From contig QMOC01000129.1 of assembly GCA_003648085.1 (NCBI GenBank), positions 1-7,219 on the forward strand: a stretch of 7,219 bases of DNA, given 5' to 3'. Source of the DNA: Chloroflexota bacterium (GTDB taxonomy: Bacteria > Chloroflexota > Anaerolineae > B4-G1). The stretch's first letter is position 1. Every line of letters begins with the position of its first letter. The translations under genes and the position numbers were made by a program. Below the pieces are notes generated by a model. It ran no database searches, was not told where the DNA came from, and saw only the letters and a program-made list of their open reading frames with translations. This document shows, piece by piece, positions 1 to 5,987 of this stretch.

Positions 1-67
1 CCCACCTTGCGAAGAATTTATCGAATTATACCCATTCTGCCCACCCCGTCAATCGGCTCTCAAATAG

Positions 68-96
68 TAGACAACTACCCCAACTTAGGCTATAAT
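68..96 (+). promoter_or_regulatory. Sigma70-type promoter for hisS-nadK
   Basis: A -35 hexamer TAGACA (68-73, five of six bases matching TTGACA) is followed by a 17-base spacer and a perfect -10 TATAAT (91-96). Transcription would be expected to begin near 102-104, giving a leader of only about 22 bases before the hisS ATG at 126. A short inverted repeat GTAG-ACAA-CTAC (67-78) overlaps the -35 box; it could be an operator but is too short to claim. The stretch before it (1-67) is AT-rich at 11-30, and I see no gene in it. This is the only convincing promoter in the window and could drive the whole tightly spaced series to the B-box gene. Confidence 0.75.
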
Positions 97-113
97 AGCG
101 CACATCTATGACC

Positions 114-120
114 AGGAGGA
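114..120 (+). promoter_or_regulatory. Ribosome binding site of hisS
   Basis: AGGAGGA lies five bases before the ATG at 126. It decides the start. An in-frame ATG at 108 lies upstream of this Shine-Dalgarno sequence and only about five bases after the predicted transcription start, so it is unlikely to be used. Starting at 126 also gives the usual HisRS N-terminus, beginning MPRYQRPIGTRD. Confidence 0.8.
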
Positions 121-125
121 GCCCT

Positions 126-1388
126 ATGCCCCGCTATCAACGACCGATCGGAACCCGGGACATCATGCCGGAGGATCAGCCCTATTGGTACTACGTGCGC
201 GACCGGGCGCGACACCTGGCGGAACTGGCCGGCTTCGAGCGCATTGACGTGCCCATCTTCGAGGCGACCGAACTCTTCGCCCGGGGCGTCGGGGAGGGCA
301 CCGACATTGTTGACAAGGAGATGTATTCCTTCACCGACAGAGGCGGTCGCCAATTGACGCTGCGGCCGGAGTTCACCGCCGGCGTCGTGCGGGCCTACAT
401 CGAAAACGGGATGCGTGTGCGCCTTCAGCCGGTTAAACTCTACACCTTCGGCCCTACCTTCCGCTACGACCGGCCTCAGAGGGGCCGATACCGCCAATTC
501 ACCCAATTCAACGTCGAGATCCTGGGCGAGCAGGACCCGGCTGCTGACCTTGAGGTCATGCTGTTGGCGTGGGATTTGTACGCCAGCCTGGGCTTCCGCG
601 ACCTGGCCTTCCAACTGAACTCGACCGGTTGCCCACAGTGCAAGCCAGGCTATGTGGCCGTGCTGAAGGAGTACTATGCCGGCCACGAGGACGAGATTTG
701 TCAGGACTGCCGCCGTCGGTTGGAGCGCAGTCCGTTGCGCGTGCTCGACTGCAAAGCCAAGCAGTGCCAGCCGATCATCGCCGGTGCCCCACACATCCTC
801 GACCACTTGTGCACCGGATGCGCCGAGCATTTCGCCACGCTGCGGGAGTATCTCGACTTGCTCGACCGGAGTTACACCATCAATCACCGGCTGGTGCGTG
901 GGCTGGATTACTACACCAAGACAGTCTTCGAGGTCTGGGCAGCCGGCATCGGTGCGCAAAGCGCCGTCTGCGGCGGGGGCCGCTACGACGGCCTGGCCGA
1001 ACTCCTGGGCGGTCCGCCGACACCGGGCGTGGGCTTCGGCTCCGGCCTGGAGCGCATCATTATGGTGATGAAGGAATTGAACGTAGAGGTGCCGCCGTTG
1101 CCTAAACCGTCCGTCTTCCTGGCCCACCTGGGGCCGGAGGCCAAGCGGGAGGCGCTGCGGCTGGTGAACGCGCTCCGGCAGGCGGACGTGGGGGCGTATC
1201 TGGCATTCGGTGAGCGTGGGCTGAAAAACCAACTCCGTGAGGCCGGTAAGCGCGGCGTGCGCTACGCCGTCATCCTGGGAGAGGACGAACTGGCGGCCGG
1301 AACGGCGACGGTACGGGATATGGAGGCGGGGGAGCAGACGAGCGTGGAACTGGCGTGGTTGGTGGAGTGGCTGAAAGCGCGCGTGTGA
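126..1388 (+). CDS. hisS: Histidyl-tRNA synthetase (class II)
   Basis: Cytoplasmic enzyme that charges tRNA-His with histidine using ATP. It has 420 residues, normal for bacterial HisRS. Visible class II elements are the N-terminal PIGTRDIMPED, RPEFT (80-84), motif 2 region FRYDRPQRGRYRQF (112-125), the histidine-binding motif LVRGLDYYTKTVFE (from 256), GGGRYDGL, and motif 3 GVGFGSGLERI (301-311). A C-terminal anticodon-binding domain follows. The insertion domain carries four cysteine pairs (C169/C172, C192/C195, C209/C214, C229/C232), which suggests metal binding; E. coli-type HisRS lacks this pattern, but I recall similar inserts in other bacterial HisRS proteins. The start at 126 is set by AGGAGGA at 114-120. 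The stop codon overlaps the nadK start by one base (TGATG), implying translational coupling. The gene is GC-rich: one 60-base sample (961-1020) counts to 80 percent. Identification is secure. Confidence 0.97.
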   Translation: MPRYQRPIGTRDIMPEDQPYWYYVRDRARHLAELAGFERIDVPIFEATELFARGVGEGTDIVDKEMYSFTDRGGRQLTLRPEFTAGVVRAYIENGMRVRLQPVKLYTFGPTFRYDRPQRGRYRQFTQFNVEILGEQDPAADLEVMLLAWDLYASLGFRDLAFQLNSTGCPQCKPGYVAVLKEYYAGHEDEICQDCRRRLERSPLRVLDCKAKQCQPIIAGAPHILDHLCTGCAEHFATLREYLDLLDRSYTINHRLVRGLDYYTKTVFEVWAAGIGAQSAVCGGGRYDGLAELLGGPPTPGVGFGSGLERIIMVMKELNVEVPPLPKPSVFLAHLGPEAKREALRLVNALRQADVGAYLAFGERGLKNQLREAGKRGVRYAVILGEDELAAGTATVRDMEAGEQTSVELAWLVEWLKARV

Positions 1389-2227
1389 TGTCTGAGGCAG
1401 TAATCGGTATCCTATACAACCATCGCATCATCCAGGCGCACTCTCTGGCGGAGGAAATAGCCGCGTGGATGGAGCAGCGGAGGCGACAGGCGCTGATCTG
1501 CACGACAGAGGATGCCCCGACCGCGCTCTGCCTGCGAGAGACCGACCTGCTGGTGACATTGGGTGGCGATGGCTCAATCCTGCGCGCAGCACGAATCGCA
1601 GCCCCTTACGGCACGCTGCTGTTGGGGATCAACCTGGGACGGGTGGGGTTCCTCACCGAGGCCGAGCCGGGGACGTGGCGGGAGGTCCTCTCGCGGATGT
1701 TGGTCGGCGACTATTGGGTCGAGGAGCGGATGATGCTTCGTGCAGTGACTTGGCGGGATGGCAGGGTGATGGGGCAGGGCGAGGCGCTGAACGATGTGGT
1801 GGTGGGGCGAGGGGCGCAGGCCCGCGTGGTGCACCTGCGCACCGAAGTTGACGGAGGCTACCTGGCCACTTACGTCGCCGATGGTCTTATCGTCGCCACA
1901 CCGACGGGGAGCACCGCCTATGCGCTGGCGGCCGGGGGGCCGATCCTGCCGCCGCAGTTGCGCAACATCTTGCTCGTCCCAATCGCGCCGCACCTGAGCA
2001 TGGAGCGGCCCGTCGTCCTGGCCGAGGGTGTCACGGTGCACATCACGGTCACCGGCGGCCGACCGGCCGTGCTGACGGTGGACGGCGAGGTGCAGGCGGA
2101 ATTGGAGAGCGGGGACGAGGTGGTGGTGGAGGCCAGCCCGCATGTAGCCCGCTTCGCGCGGGTGCGGGAGCGGACGTATTTCTACAAGACGTTGGTGGCG
2201 CGATTGGTGCCACGGGATGAGGGGTAG
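1388..2227 (+). CDS. nadK: NAD kinase (ATP/polyphosphate-dependent)
   Basis: Phosphorylates NAD to NADP in the cytoplasm and is the only route to NADP in most bacteria. The protein has 279 residues, typical for the family. Seen directly: the GGDG catalytic motif (G59-G60-D61-G62, in TLGGDGSIL), the NE/ND-type motif EALNDVV (132-138), the conserved ADGLIVATPTGSTAYALAAGG (starting at A164), and a C-terminal LTVDGE with D232. I chose the ATG at 1388 because it overlaps the hisS TGA (TGATG) and gives the usual N-terminus, with the ILYNH strand at once; an earlier in-frame ATG at 1355 lies inside hisS and would add 11 unrelated residues. There is no strong Shine-Dalgarno sequence, so translation probably depends on reinitiation after hisS. 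GAGGGG near its own stop could serve the next gene. Confidence 0.96.
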   Translation: MSEAVIGILYNHRIIQAHSLAEEIAAWMEQRRRQALICTTEDAPTALCLRETDLLVTLGGDGSILRAARIAAPYGTLLLGINLGRVGFLTEAEPGTWREVLSRMLVGDYWVEERMMLRAVTWRDGRVMGQGEALNDVVVGRGAQARVVHLRTEVDGGYLATYVADGLIVATPTGSTAYALAAGGPILPPQLRNILLVPIAPHLSMERPVVLAEGVTVHITVTGGRPAVLTVDGEVQAELESGDEVVVEASPHVARFARVRERTYFYKTLVARLVPRDEG

Positions 2228-2230
2228 ACA
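2225..2230 (+). repeat. TAGACA, left boundary repeat of the cassette
   Basis: TAGACA begins with the nadK stop codon and recurs exactly at 5194-5199, just before the B-box gene ATG. Six bases alone are not significant. The positions, directly at both gene junctions flanking the lower-GC pair, are what make it notable. Confidence 0.3.
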
Positions 2231-2233
2231 TTA

Positions 2234-4396
2234 ATGCGTTCCATGTTTACCAAAAACCTGGCGGCGGAACGGGAGGCCACGCAGTTGGCTCTCCCTCTTG
2301 GCTGTGAGGCTCCCTTAGCCTTGACAGGCATCCGCTCCATCGAAGTAGATTTCCCTGTGATAGAAATAAGTCATTTGGCGAAGATCGAGTCCTATCGCAA
2401 GAACATCTATCGCCCTGCTTATTATATCCACAAGTGGTGGGCTCGCCGCACTGGTGCTACCTTTCGTGCCATCTTATTGGGTACACTCCTGCCGGGAAAC
2501 TGCTCACCGATGGATTTTTTCTACCGGGCCAACTCCTTTGAAGACGCAATCATCCTCGATCCCTTCATGGGCGGCGGGACGACGATTGGCGAGGCACTGC
2601 GATTGGGGACCAAAGTCATCGGCGTGGACATCAATCCTGTGTCATGGTTCCTGGTCAAGAAAATAGTGGAGCCAGTGTCGTCTGACGCGCTGGAGGCCGC
2701 ATTTCGCCATCTGGAAACAACCGCCGGTCAGGACATCTTGCGACTTTACGAAACCACGTGCCCCGAATGTGGAGGGCCAGCTCAGGCAGTGTACACCTAT
2801 TGGGTCAGCCTTGTTCCTTGCAGGGCCTGTGGGGAGATGGTACCACTGCGCAAGTCTATGATTCTGGCCCGGCACATGAGCAAACCGCATACCGGCTTAG
2901 TAACATGTCCCGAATGTGGCTATCCTTATGTCTCATCCACTCTCAATCAGTCTCAACGCTGTCCGGTGTGCGATGCAACTTTTGATGCACACAAGGGGTT
3001 TTCCAAGAGGGCCACTTATGTCTGCCCCGCCTGTGGTGCTCGTGATCAAATCACCCGGGTCCTGCGCGACCAGAGCGCCCCTCCCTTGCACGCGATGGTC
3101 GCCATTCATTTCCATTGTGCAAGATGCGGCAAGGGTTACAAGAAACCGGACGCTCAGGACTTACAGACTTACAAGCATATCGAGGAGCAATTCGAGGAGC
3201 AGCAGGGATATTTGCTTTACCCTCGTGCCTCCATTCCGCCTGGCTACAATACAAACCAGATGCTCAACTACAACTATCGTTTCTGGTTTCAGATGTTCAA
3301 CAAGCGGCAACTTCTTGGCCTCTCCATGCTTCTAGAAGCGATTTTGAGCATCGAAGACCCTAACGTGATGGAGTTCATGCTTCTCCTTTTCTCCGGCCTG
3401 CTGGAATTCAACAACATGTTTTGTTCACCCAAAGGGTTGGGCACCGGCGCGGTGCGGCCCACCTTTGCTCATCACGCCTTCATCCCGGCTAAGGAGTGCC
3501 TGGAGGCCAACCTGTGGGGTGTAAACCGCTCTTCCGGGGGGTTCTCCACGCTCTATCGTGAGCGGTTGCGCCGGGGTAAGGCCTATGCCCGTGAGCCGGT
3601 GGAACGCCGCCTGGTCGGAGGTAGGGCGGTCAAAGTGCCTATCGTGGGTGAGTGTATAGAGTCGGCCCTGGCATCATCTTTCGAGGACTTGGTCTCGCTA
3701 CCCGACAAACGTGTCCTCTTGCTGAACCGTTCATCGGCAGACCTGGCGGAGATTCCGAGTCAGTCGGTGGATGCTATCATCACCGATCCGCCTTATCTGG
3801 GCAATGTGATGTACGCCGAGTTGTCGGACTTTTTCTACGTCTGGCTTCGGCTGGCGCTGAGGGAACGCTATCCTCAATTCTCTCGTCCATCCGCAGGCCG
3901 GGCCGACGAGGCCATCAGGAATATCGAGCAAGGGAAGGACACGGAGTTCTATCGGGCCACTTTGATGGCTGTTTTCAGGGAATGTCACCGTGTGTTGAAA
4001 GATGAGGGACTGTTGGTGTTCACCTTTCATCATGGAACGGCGGAGGCCTGGGATGCCCTGGCCCAGGCTCTGGATGAAGCCGGTTTCAGCATCCGGCGCA
4101 TCTGGCCAGTCCATGCGGAAATGGACGTCGGAGTGCCCATCTTGGGTAAGCAGAGTGTCACACTTGACGCTATCCTGGTATGCCGGAAGCAGGAAAAGGC
4201 AATGGTTGGGCTGATTGAGGATGCTGTGACATTGGCCGAACAGGTTGAGCAAGAGACACAGCCATTGATTGAGATGATTGAGAAAATGACGGTTCTGTCC
4301 AAGGCGGATCGGCGCAGTCTTTCTCAGGCGGTGGCCGCTATGCTGTACACCCAGAAGCGGACCCGGTTGTTGCCATCCTGTCTGGCTGGTAGCTGA
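2234..4396 (+). CDS. Zn-ribbon DNA methyltransferase, probably adenine-N6 (COG1743/DUF1156-like)
   Basis: Predicted SAM-dependent DNA methylase of 720 residues, likely the modification half of a restriction-modification pair. Domains in order: an N-terminal segment with YRPAYYIHKWWARR (about 56-69), typical of DUF1156-like methylases; SAM-binding motif I DPFMGGGTT (109-117); acidic motif VIGVDINP (D132); three CxxC...CxxC zinc ribbons (C176/C179 with C196/C199, C225/C228 with C243/C246, C264/C267 with C295/C298); a central region of about 200 residues; catalytic motif IV DPPY (518-521), followed by a segment rich in aromatic residues (DFFYVWLRLALRE); and a helical tail. The order motif I, insert, motif IV resembles the alpha-type arrangement, with the ribbons where target recognition could sit. 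DPPY favours adenine over cytosine-C5 as target, but the modified base is not proven. The ATG at 2234 has GAGGGG about nine bases upstream; M4 is a possible alternative start. GC content is lower than in nadK. Family call is firm; target sequence and restriction role are inferred. Confidence 0.88.
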   Translation: MRSMFTKNLAAEREATQLALPLGCEAPLALTGIRSIEVDFPVIEISHLAKIESYRKNIYRPAYYIHKWWARRTGATFRAILLGTLLPGNCSPMDFFYRANSFEDAIILDPFMGGGTTIGEALRLGTKVIGVDINPVSWFLVKKIVEPVSSDALEAAFRHLETTAGQDILRLYETTCPECGGPAQAVYTYWVSLVPCRACGEMVPLRKSMILARHMSKPHTGLVTCPECGYPYVSSTLNQSQRCPVCDATFDAHKGFSKRATYVCPACGARDQITRVLRDQSAPPLHAMVAIHFHCARCGKGYKKPDAQDLQTYKHIEEQFEEQQGYLLYPRASIPPGYNTNQMLNYNYRFWFQMFNKRQLLGLSMLLEAILSIEDPNVMEFMLLLFSGLLEFNNMFCSPKGLGTGAVRPTFAHHAFIPAKECLEANLWGVNRSSGGFSTLYRERLRRGKAYAREPVERRLVGGRAVKVPIVGECIESALASSFEDLVSLPDKRVLLLNRSSADLAEIPSQSVDAIITDPPYLGNVMYAELSDFFYVWLRLALRERYPQFSRPSAGRADEAIRNIEQGKDTEFYRATLMAVFRECHRVLKDEGLLVFTFHHGTAEAWDALAQALDEAGFSIRRIWPVHAEMDVGVPILGKQSVTLDAILVCRKQEKAMVGLIEDAVTLAEQVEQETQPLIEMIEKMTVLSKADRRSLSQAVAAMLYTQKRTRLLPSCLAGS

Positions 4397-4399
4397 ATT

Positions 4400-4407
4400 G
4401 GAGGAGG
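4400..4407 (+). promoter_or_regulatory. Strong ribosome binding site of the nuclease-like gene
   Basis: GGAGGAGG lies in the 14-base gap between the methyltransferase stop (4394-4396) and the ATG at 4411. It is one of the best Shine-Dalgarno sequences in the window, so the partner gene is not left to weak coupled translation. It confirms the start at 4411. Confidence 0.75.
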
Positions 4408-4410
4408 CAC

Positions 4411-5193
4411 ATGGAACCTGAACGCATGGCGGTTGAGTTGTTCATTGCTCTGGCGACCTATCTGCAGAAGGAGCCACGACCGCCTATGGGCGACTCTTTC
4501 GAGGAGTGGTTATTCTGGCGTATTCCTGCGGCTGAACGCTATCGCTCGGCCCGCCAGGGTGTTGCTCGCATAGAGATACCTACGAGCGAGCGACGGTTTG
4601 ATGTTGCCCTTTGGCAAAGCCTTCTGGAGCACCCCGATTTGGTGGTGGAGCGGGATGGGGTCTGTCTGGGCATCGAATGCAAATCACTGGCAGCCTCAGC
4701 GCGGTTTATCGAACTGGGCAGCGGGGTGCCATGTCGCACAACGATAGATTTCAACAGTACCGTGCCATGCGGGCAGGAAAACTACAAGGGCAAGTTCGAG
4801 CGTTACTCCTCGTTAAAAAGCCGGCCTACTCGCACCTTCTACGCCCTGGGACTGTATGGTGAGGTTGAAGATGAAAACCGCGTGCTGTCCTTATTGTTGG
4901 TTGACGGTCACTACATCAACAGGGATTATCGGTTGCACCAGGAGCATCGCAACGTCAGCCGTGGCGGGTTTGGGTCATACGGTGATGGGCGTGTCCGAGA
5001 GCGGAAGATGTACATCTTTCCCAATCCTCTCACGGACAGCGATCTGATAGGCAGTATCTGCCTGGTCACTGAGATGGAGGATTTGAAGGCGGATTACCCT
5101 CAGTTGACCTATGTGATGACCAAGGTCAGGCATACACCAGCAGGTGAGAAGTATCCTTTCCACGTTTACCGGCTGTCGAACGATCAAGGATAA
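4411..5193 (+). CDS. Putative restriction endonuclease, PD-(D/E)XK type
   Basis: A 260-residue soluble protein that I do not recognise as any named restriction enzyme. The key signal is HPDLVVE followed by LGIECKSL: P75-D76, then E89-C-K91 twelve residues on, the spacing and hydrophobic strands expected of a PD-(D/E)XK catalytic core. Acidic residues near 30-33 (EEW) could supply a further metal ligand. Other recognisable blocks are IDFNSTVPCG, NYKGKFERYSSLKSRPTR and a Gly/Arg-rich stretch around SRGGFGSYGDGRVRER, possibly for DNA contact. There is no signal peptide or membrane segment. It lies 14 bases after the methyltransferase gene and shares its lower GC, so the two probably form an operon in which methylase is made first. 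Cleavage of DNA lacking the partner's methyl mark is inferred from the motif and the neighbour; a non-restriction nuclease or a DNA-binding accessory protein remains possible. Confidence 0.62.
   Translation: MEPERMAVELFIALATYLQKEPRPPMGDSFEEWLFWRIPAAERYRSARQGVARIEIPTSERRFDVALWQSLLEHPDLVVERDGVCLGIECKSLAASARFIELGSGVPCRTTIDFNSTVPCGQENYKGKFERYSSLKSRPTRTFYALGLYGEVEDENRVLSLLLVDGHYINRDYRLHQEHRNVSRGGFGSYGDGRVRERKMYIFPNPLTDSDLIGSICLVTEMEDLKADYPQLTYVMTKVRHTPAGEKYPFHVYRLSNDQG
5186..5190 (+). promoter_or_regulatory. Ribosome binding site of the B-box gene
   Basis: AAGGA lies nine bases before the ATG at 5200 and within the last codons of the nuclease-like gene, whose stop is at 5191-5193. If the cassette was inserted, this site came with it and replaced an older one (GAGGGG at the nadK end). 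Confidence 0.45.
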
Positions 5194-5199
5194 TAGACA
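5194..5199 (+). repeat. TAGACA, right boundary repeat of the cassette
   Basis: Second copy of the hexamer at 2225-2230. It directly precedes the B-box gene ATG, while the first copy contains the nadK stop. Confidence 0.3.
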
Positions 5200-5742
5200 A
5201 TGACAGAACCGTTATACTGCGTGAACCACCCCAACGTCGAGACCTACTTGCGCTGCAACAAGTGCGGGCGACCCATCTGCATCAAGTGCGCGGTGCTGAC
5301 GCCGGTGGGTTATCGCTGCAAAGACTGCGTGCACGCTCAGCAGAAGGTTTTCTACGCCGACTTCCGCCCTGTCCACTATCTGATCGCTGCTGCGGTCACG
5401 CTGCCGCTGGCGCTGGTGGCGGGCTGGCTCATCCCCAGCCTGGGCTGGTACGCCCTCATCCTGGGGCCACTGGCCGGCGTAGGCATCGCCGAAGTCGTGC
5501 GCTGGGCCATCCGCCGGCGGCGCGGGCCGTACACCTGGCTGGTCGTGTGCGGGTGCATCGTCGTGGGGGCGTTGCCCAAGTTGCTGTTTAGTCTGCTTAT
5601 CTTCGCCGGGTCTATGGTTGACCTCACGGCAGCAGGATACCACATCGCCTCTGGGCTGATGGAGTTGCTGTGGGACGTCATCTATCTGGTGGCGGCAGTG
5701 GGCACGGCCTACGCCCGGTTGCGCCCCGGACGGCGTGTGTGA
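5200..5742 (+). CDS. B-box zinc-finger integral membrane protein, function unknown
   Basis: A 180-residue protein. Residues 1-45 form a compact metal-binding module with C7, H10, C19, C22, C27, C30, C40, C43 and H45, the spacing of a B-box-type zinc finger (CVNHP...CNKCG...CIKC...CKDC) that could bind two zinc ions. About four hydrophobic segments follow, near 59-78, 83-100, 113-136 and 155-172, with a basic RRRR loop at 105-108 and a basic C-terminus. By the positive-inside rule, that loop and the zinc finger are probably cytoplasmic. I recall small proteins of this design, a B-box finger followed by helices, from Chloroflexota genomes, without known function. The gene starts six bases after the nuclease-like gene and returns to high GC, so it more likely belongs to the host neighbourhood than to the cassette. 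A role in protein-protein contact at the membrane is only a guess from the fold. Confidence 0.8.
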   Translation: MTEPLYCVNHPNVETYLRCNKCGRPICIKCAVLTPVGYRCKDCVHAQQKVFYADFRPVHYLIAAAVTLPLALVAGWLIPSLGWYALILGPLAGVGIAEVVRWAIRRRRGPYTWLVVCGCIVVGALPKLLFSLLIFAGSMVDLTAAGYHIASGLMELLWDVIYLVAAVGTAYARLRPGRRV

Positions 5743-5753
5743 TGGTAGAACAC

Positions 5754-5828
5754 AGATTCGCAGGATTAACGGATCGGTAGTTATCTACCAGGGTCGGGAT
5801 GCAGCGGATGAAAAGCGGATAAACGGAT
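5754..5828 (+). repeat. Degenerate GGAT-type short repeats
   Basis: AGATT at 5754 is followed by GGAT cores beginning at 5763, 5771, 5797, 5806, 5817 and 5825, most preceded by C or A; neighbouring cores are mostly 8-11 bases apart with one gap of 26. The opening run, ACAGATTCGCAGGATTAACGG, resembles the noncoding CAGATT/GGATTAACGGAT-style tandem sequence that I recall from intergenic regions of environmental bacterial genomes. A small hairpin, GGTAG-TTAT-CTACC (5776-5789), lies inside the stretch and has no T-run, so it is not a standard terminator. I see no clear gene here. Confidence 0.35.
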
Positions 5829-5886
5829 GGCCTGGTGCCGGAGCAATCTTGACCGCCGACAGCGGCGCCCGGGTTGCCGGTCGGTA

Positions 5887-5945
5887 GACGGTCGTGGACC
5901 GGGTAGTACTCGATCTATACGACATCACCGACCCGGATGACCGTC
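5887..5945 (+). other. 59-base two-part inverted repeat upstream of recN
   Basis: GACGGTC (5887-5893) pairs perfectly with GACCGTC (5939-5945). Inside it, CCGGGT (5899-5904) pairs with ACCCGG (5931-5936). A 5/2-base internal loop separates the two stems, and the terminal loop is 26 bases. Just upstream is a small GC hairpin, CGCCG-ACAG-CGGCG (5854-5867). No T-run follows, so this is not a standard rho-independent terminator. It could be a leader structure of the recN transcript, an operator, or a chance fold in GC-rich sequence. It ends 42 bases before the recN start. Confidence 0.35.
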
Positions 5946-5975
5946 GGCTAGTGCTCTCGACGGGAGGCCTTTCGT

Positions 5976-5980
5976 GAGGT
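5976..5980 (+). promoter_or_regulatory. Ribosome binding site of recN
   Basis: GAGGT ends seven bases before the ATG at 5988. A second purine-rich run, AGGGGAG, abuts the ATG and is too close to be the main site. I found no convincing promoter between the B-box gene and recN. Confidence 0.55.
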
Positions 5981-5987
5981 AGGGGAG

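Larger units (their letters stand above)
2231..5199 (+). other. Putative restriction-modification island
   Basis: This segment of about 2.97 kb holds the methyltransferase and nuclease genes and sits between nadK and the B-box gene. Its base composition differs from its neighbours: hand-counted 60-base samples give 42 percent GC (2341-2400) and 38 percent (3241-3300), against 80 percent in hisS (961-1020). No transposase, integrase, tRNA or long terminal repeats are visible, so the mode of arrival is unknown. Taking out 2231-5199 joins the nadK end to the ATG at 5200, leaving GAGGGG six bases before that ATG. Acquisition by horizontal transfer is an inference from composition, gene content and position. 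Confidence 0.5.

Noticed and set aside
108..125. Alternative hisS start at ATG 108
   Set aside because: It lies before the AGGAGGA site and only a few bases from the predicted transcription start, and it adds six residues not expected in HisRS.
90..1232. Long open frame on the minus strand across hisS
   Set aside because: It is antisense to a clearly identified gene; its composition is what GC-rich codon bias produces on the opposite strand and it shows no recognisable domain.
1355..1387. Alternative nadK start at ATG 1355
   Set aside because: It would overlap hisS by 34 bases and add residues unlike the NadK N-terminus; the TGATG overlap at 1388 is the normal coupled start.
2321..2351. Internal promoter TTGACA (2321-2326) with TAGATT (2346-2351) inside the methylase gene
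   Set aside because: The 19-base spacer is long, the -10 is weak, and no in-frame ATG follows nearby; only an in-frame GTG at 2357 could use it. Kept only as a remote possibility.
5776..5789. Hairpin GGTAG-TTAT-CTACC as a rho-independent terminator after the B-box gene
   Set aside because: The stem is only five base pairs and no T-run follows.
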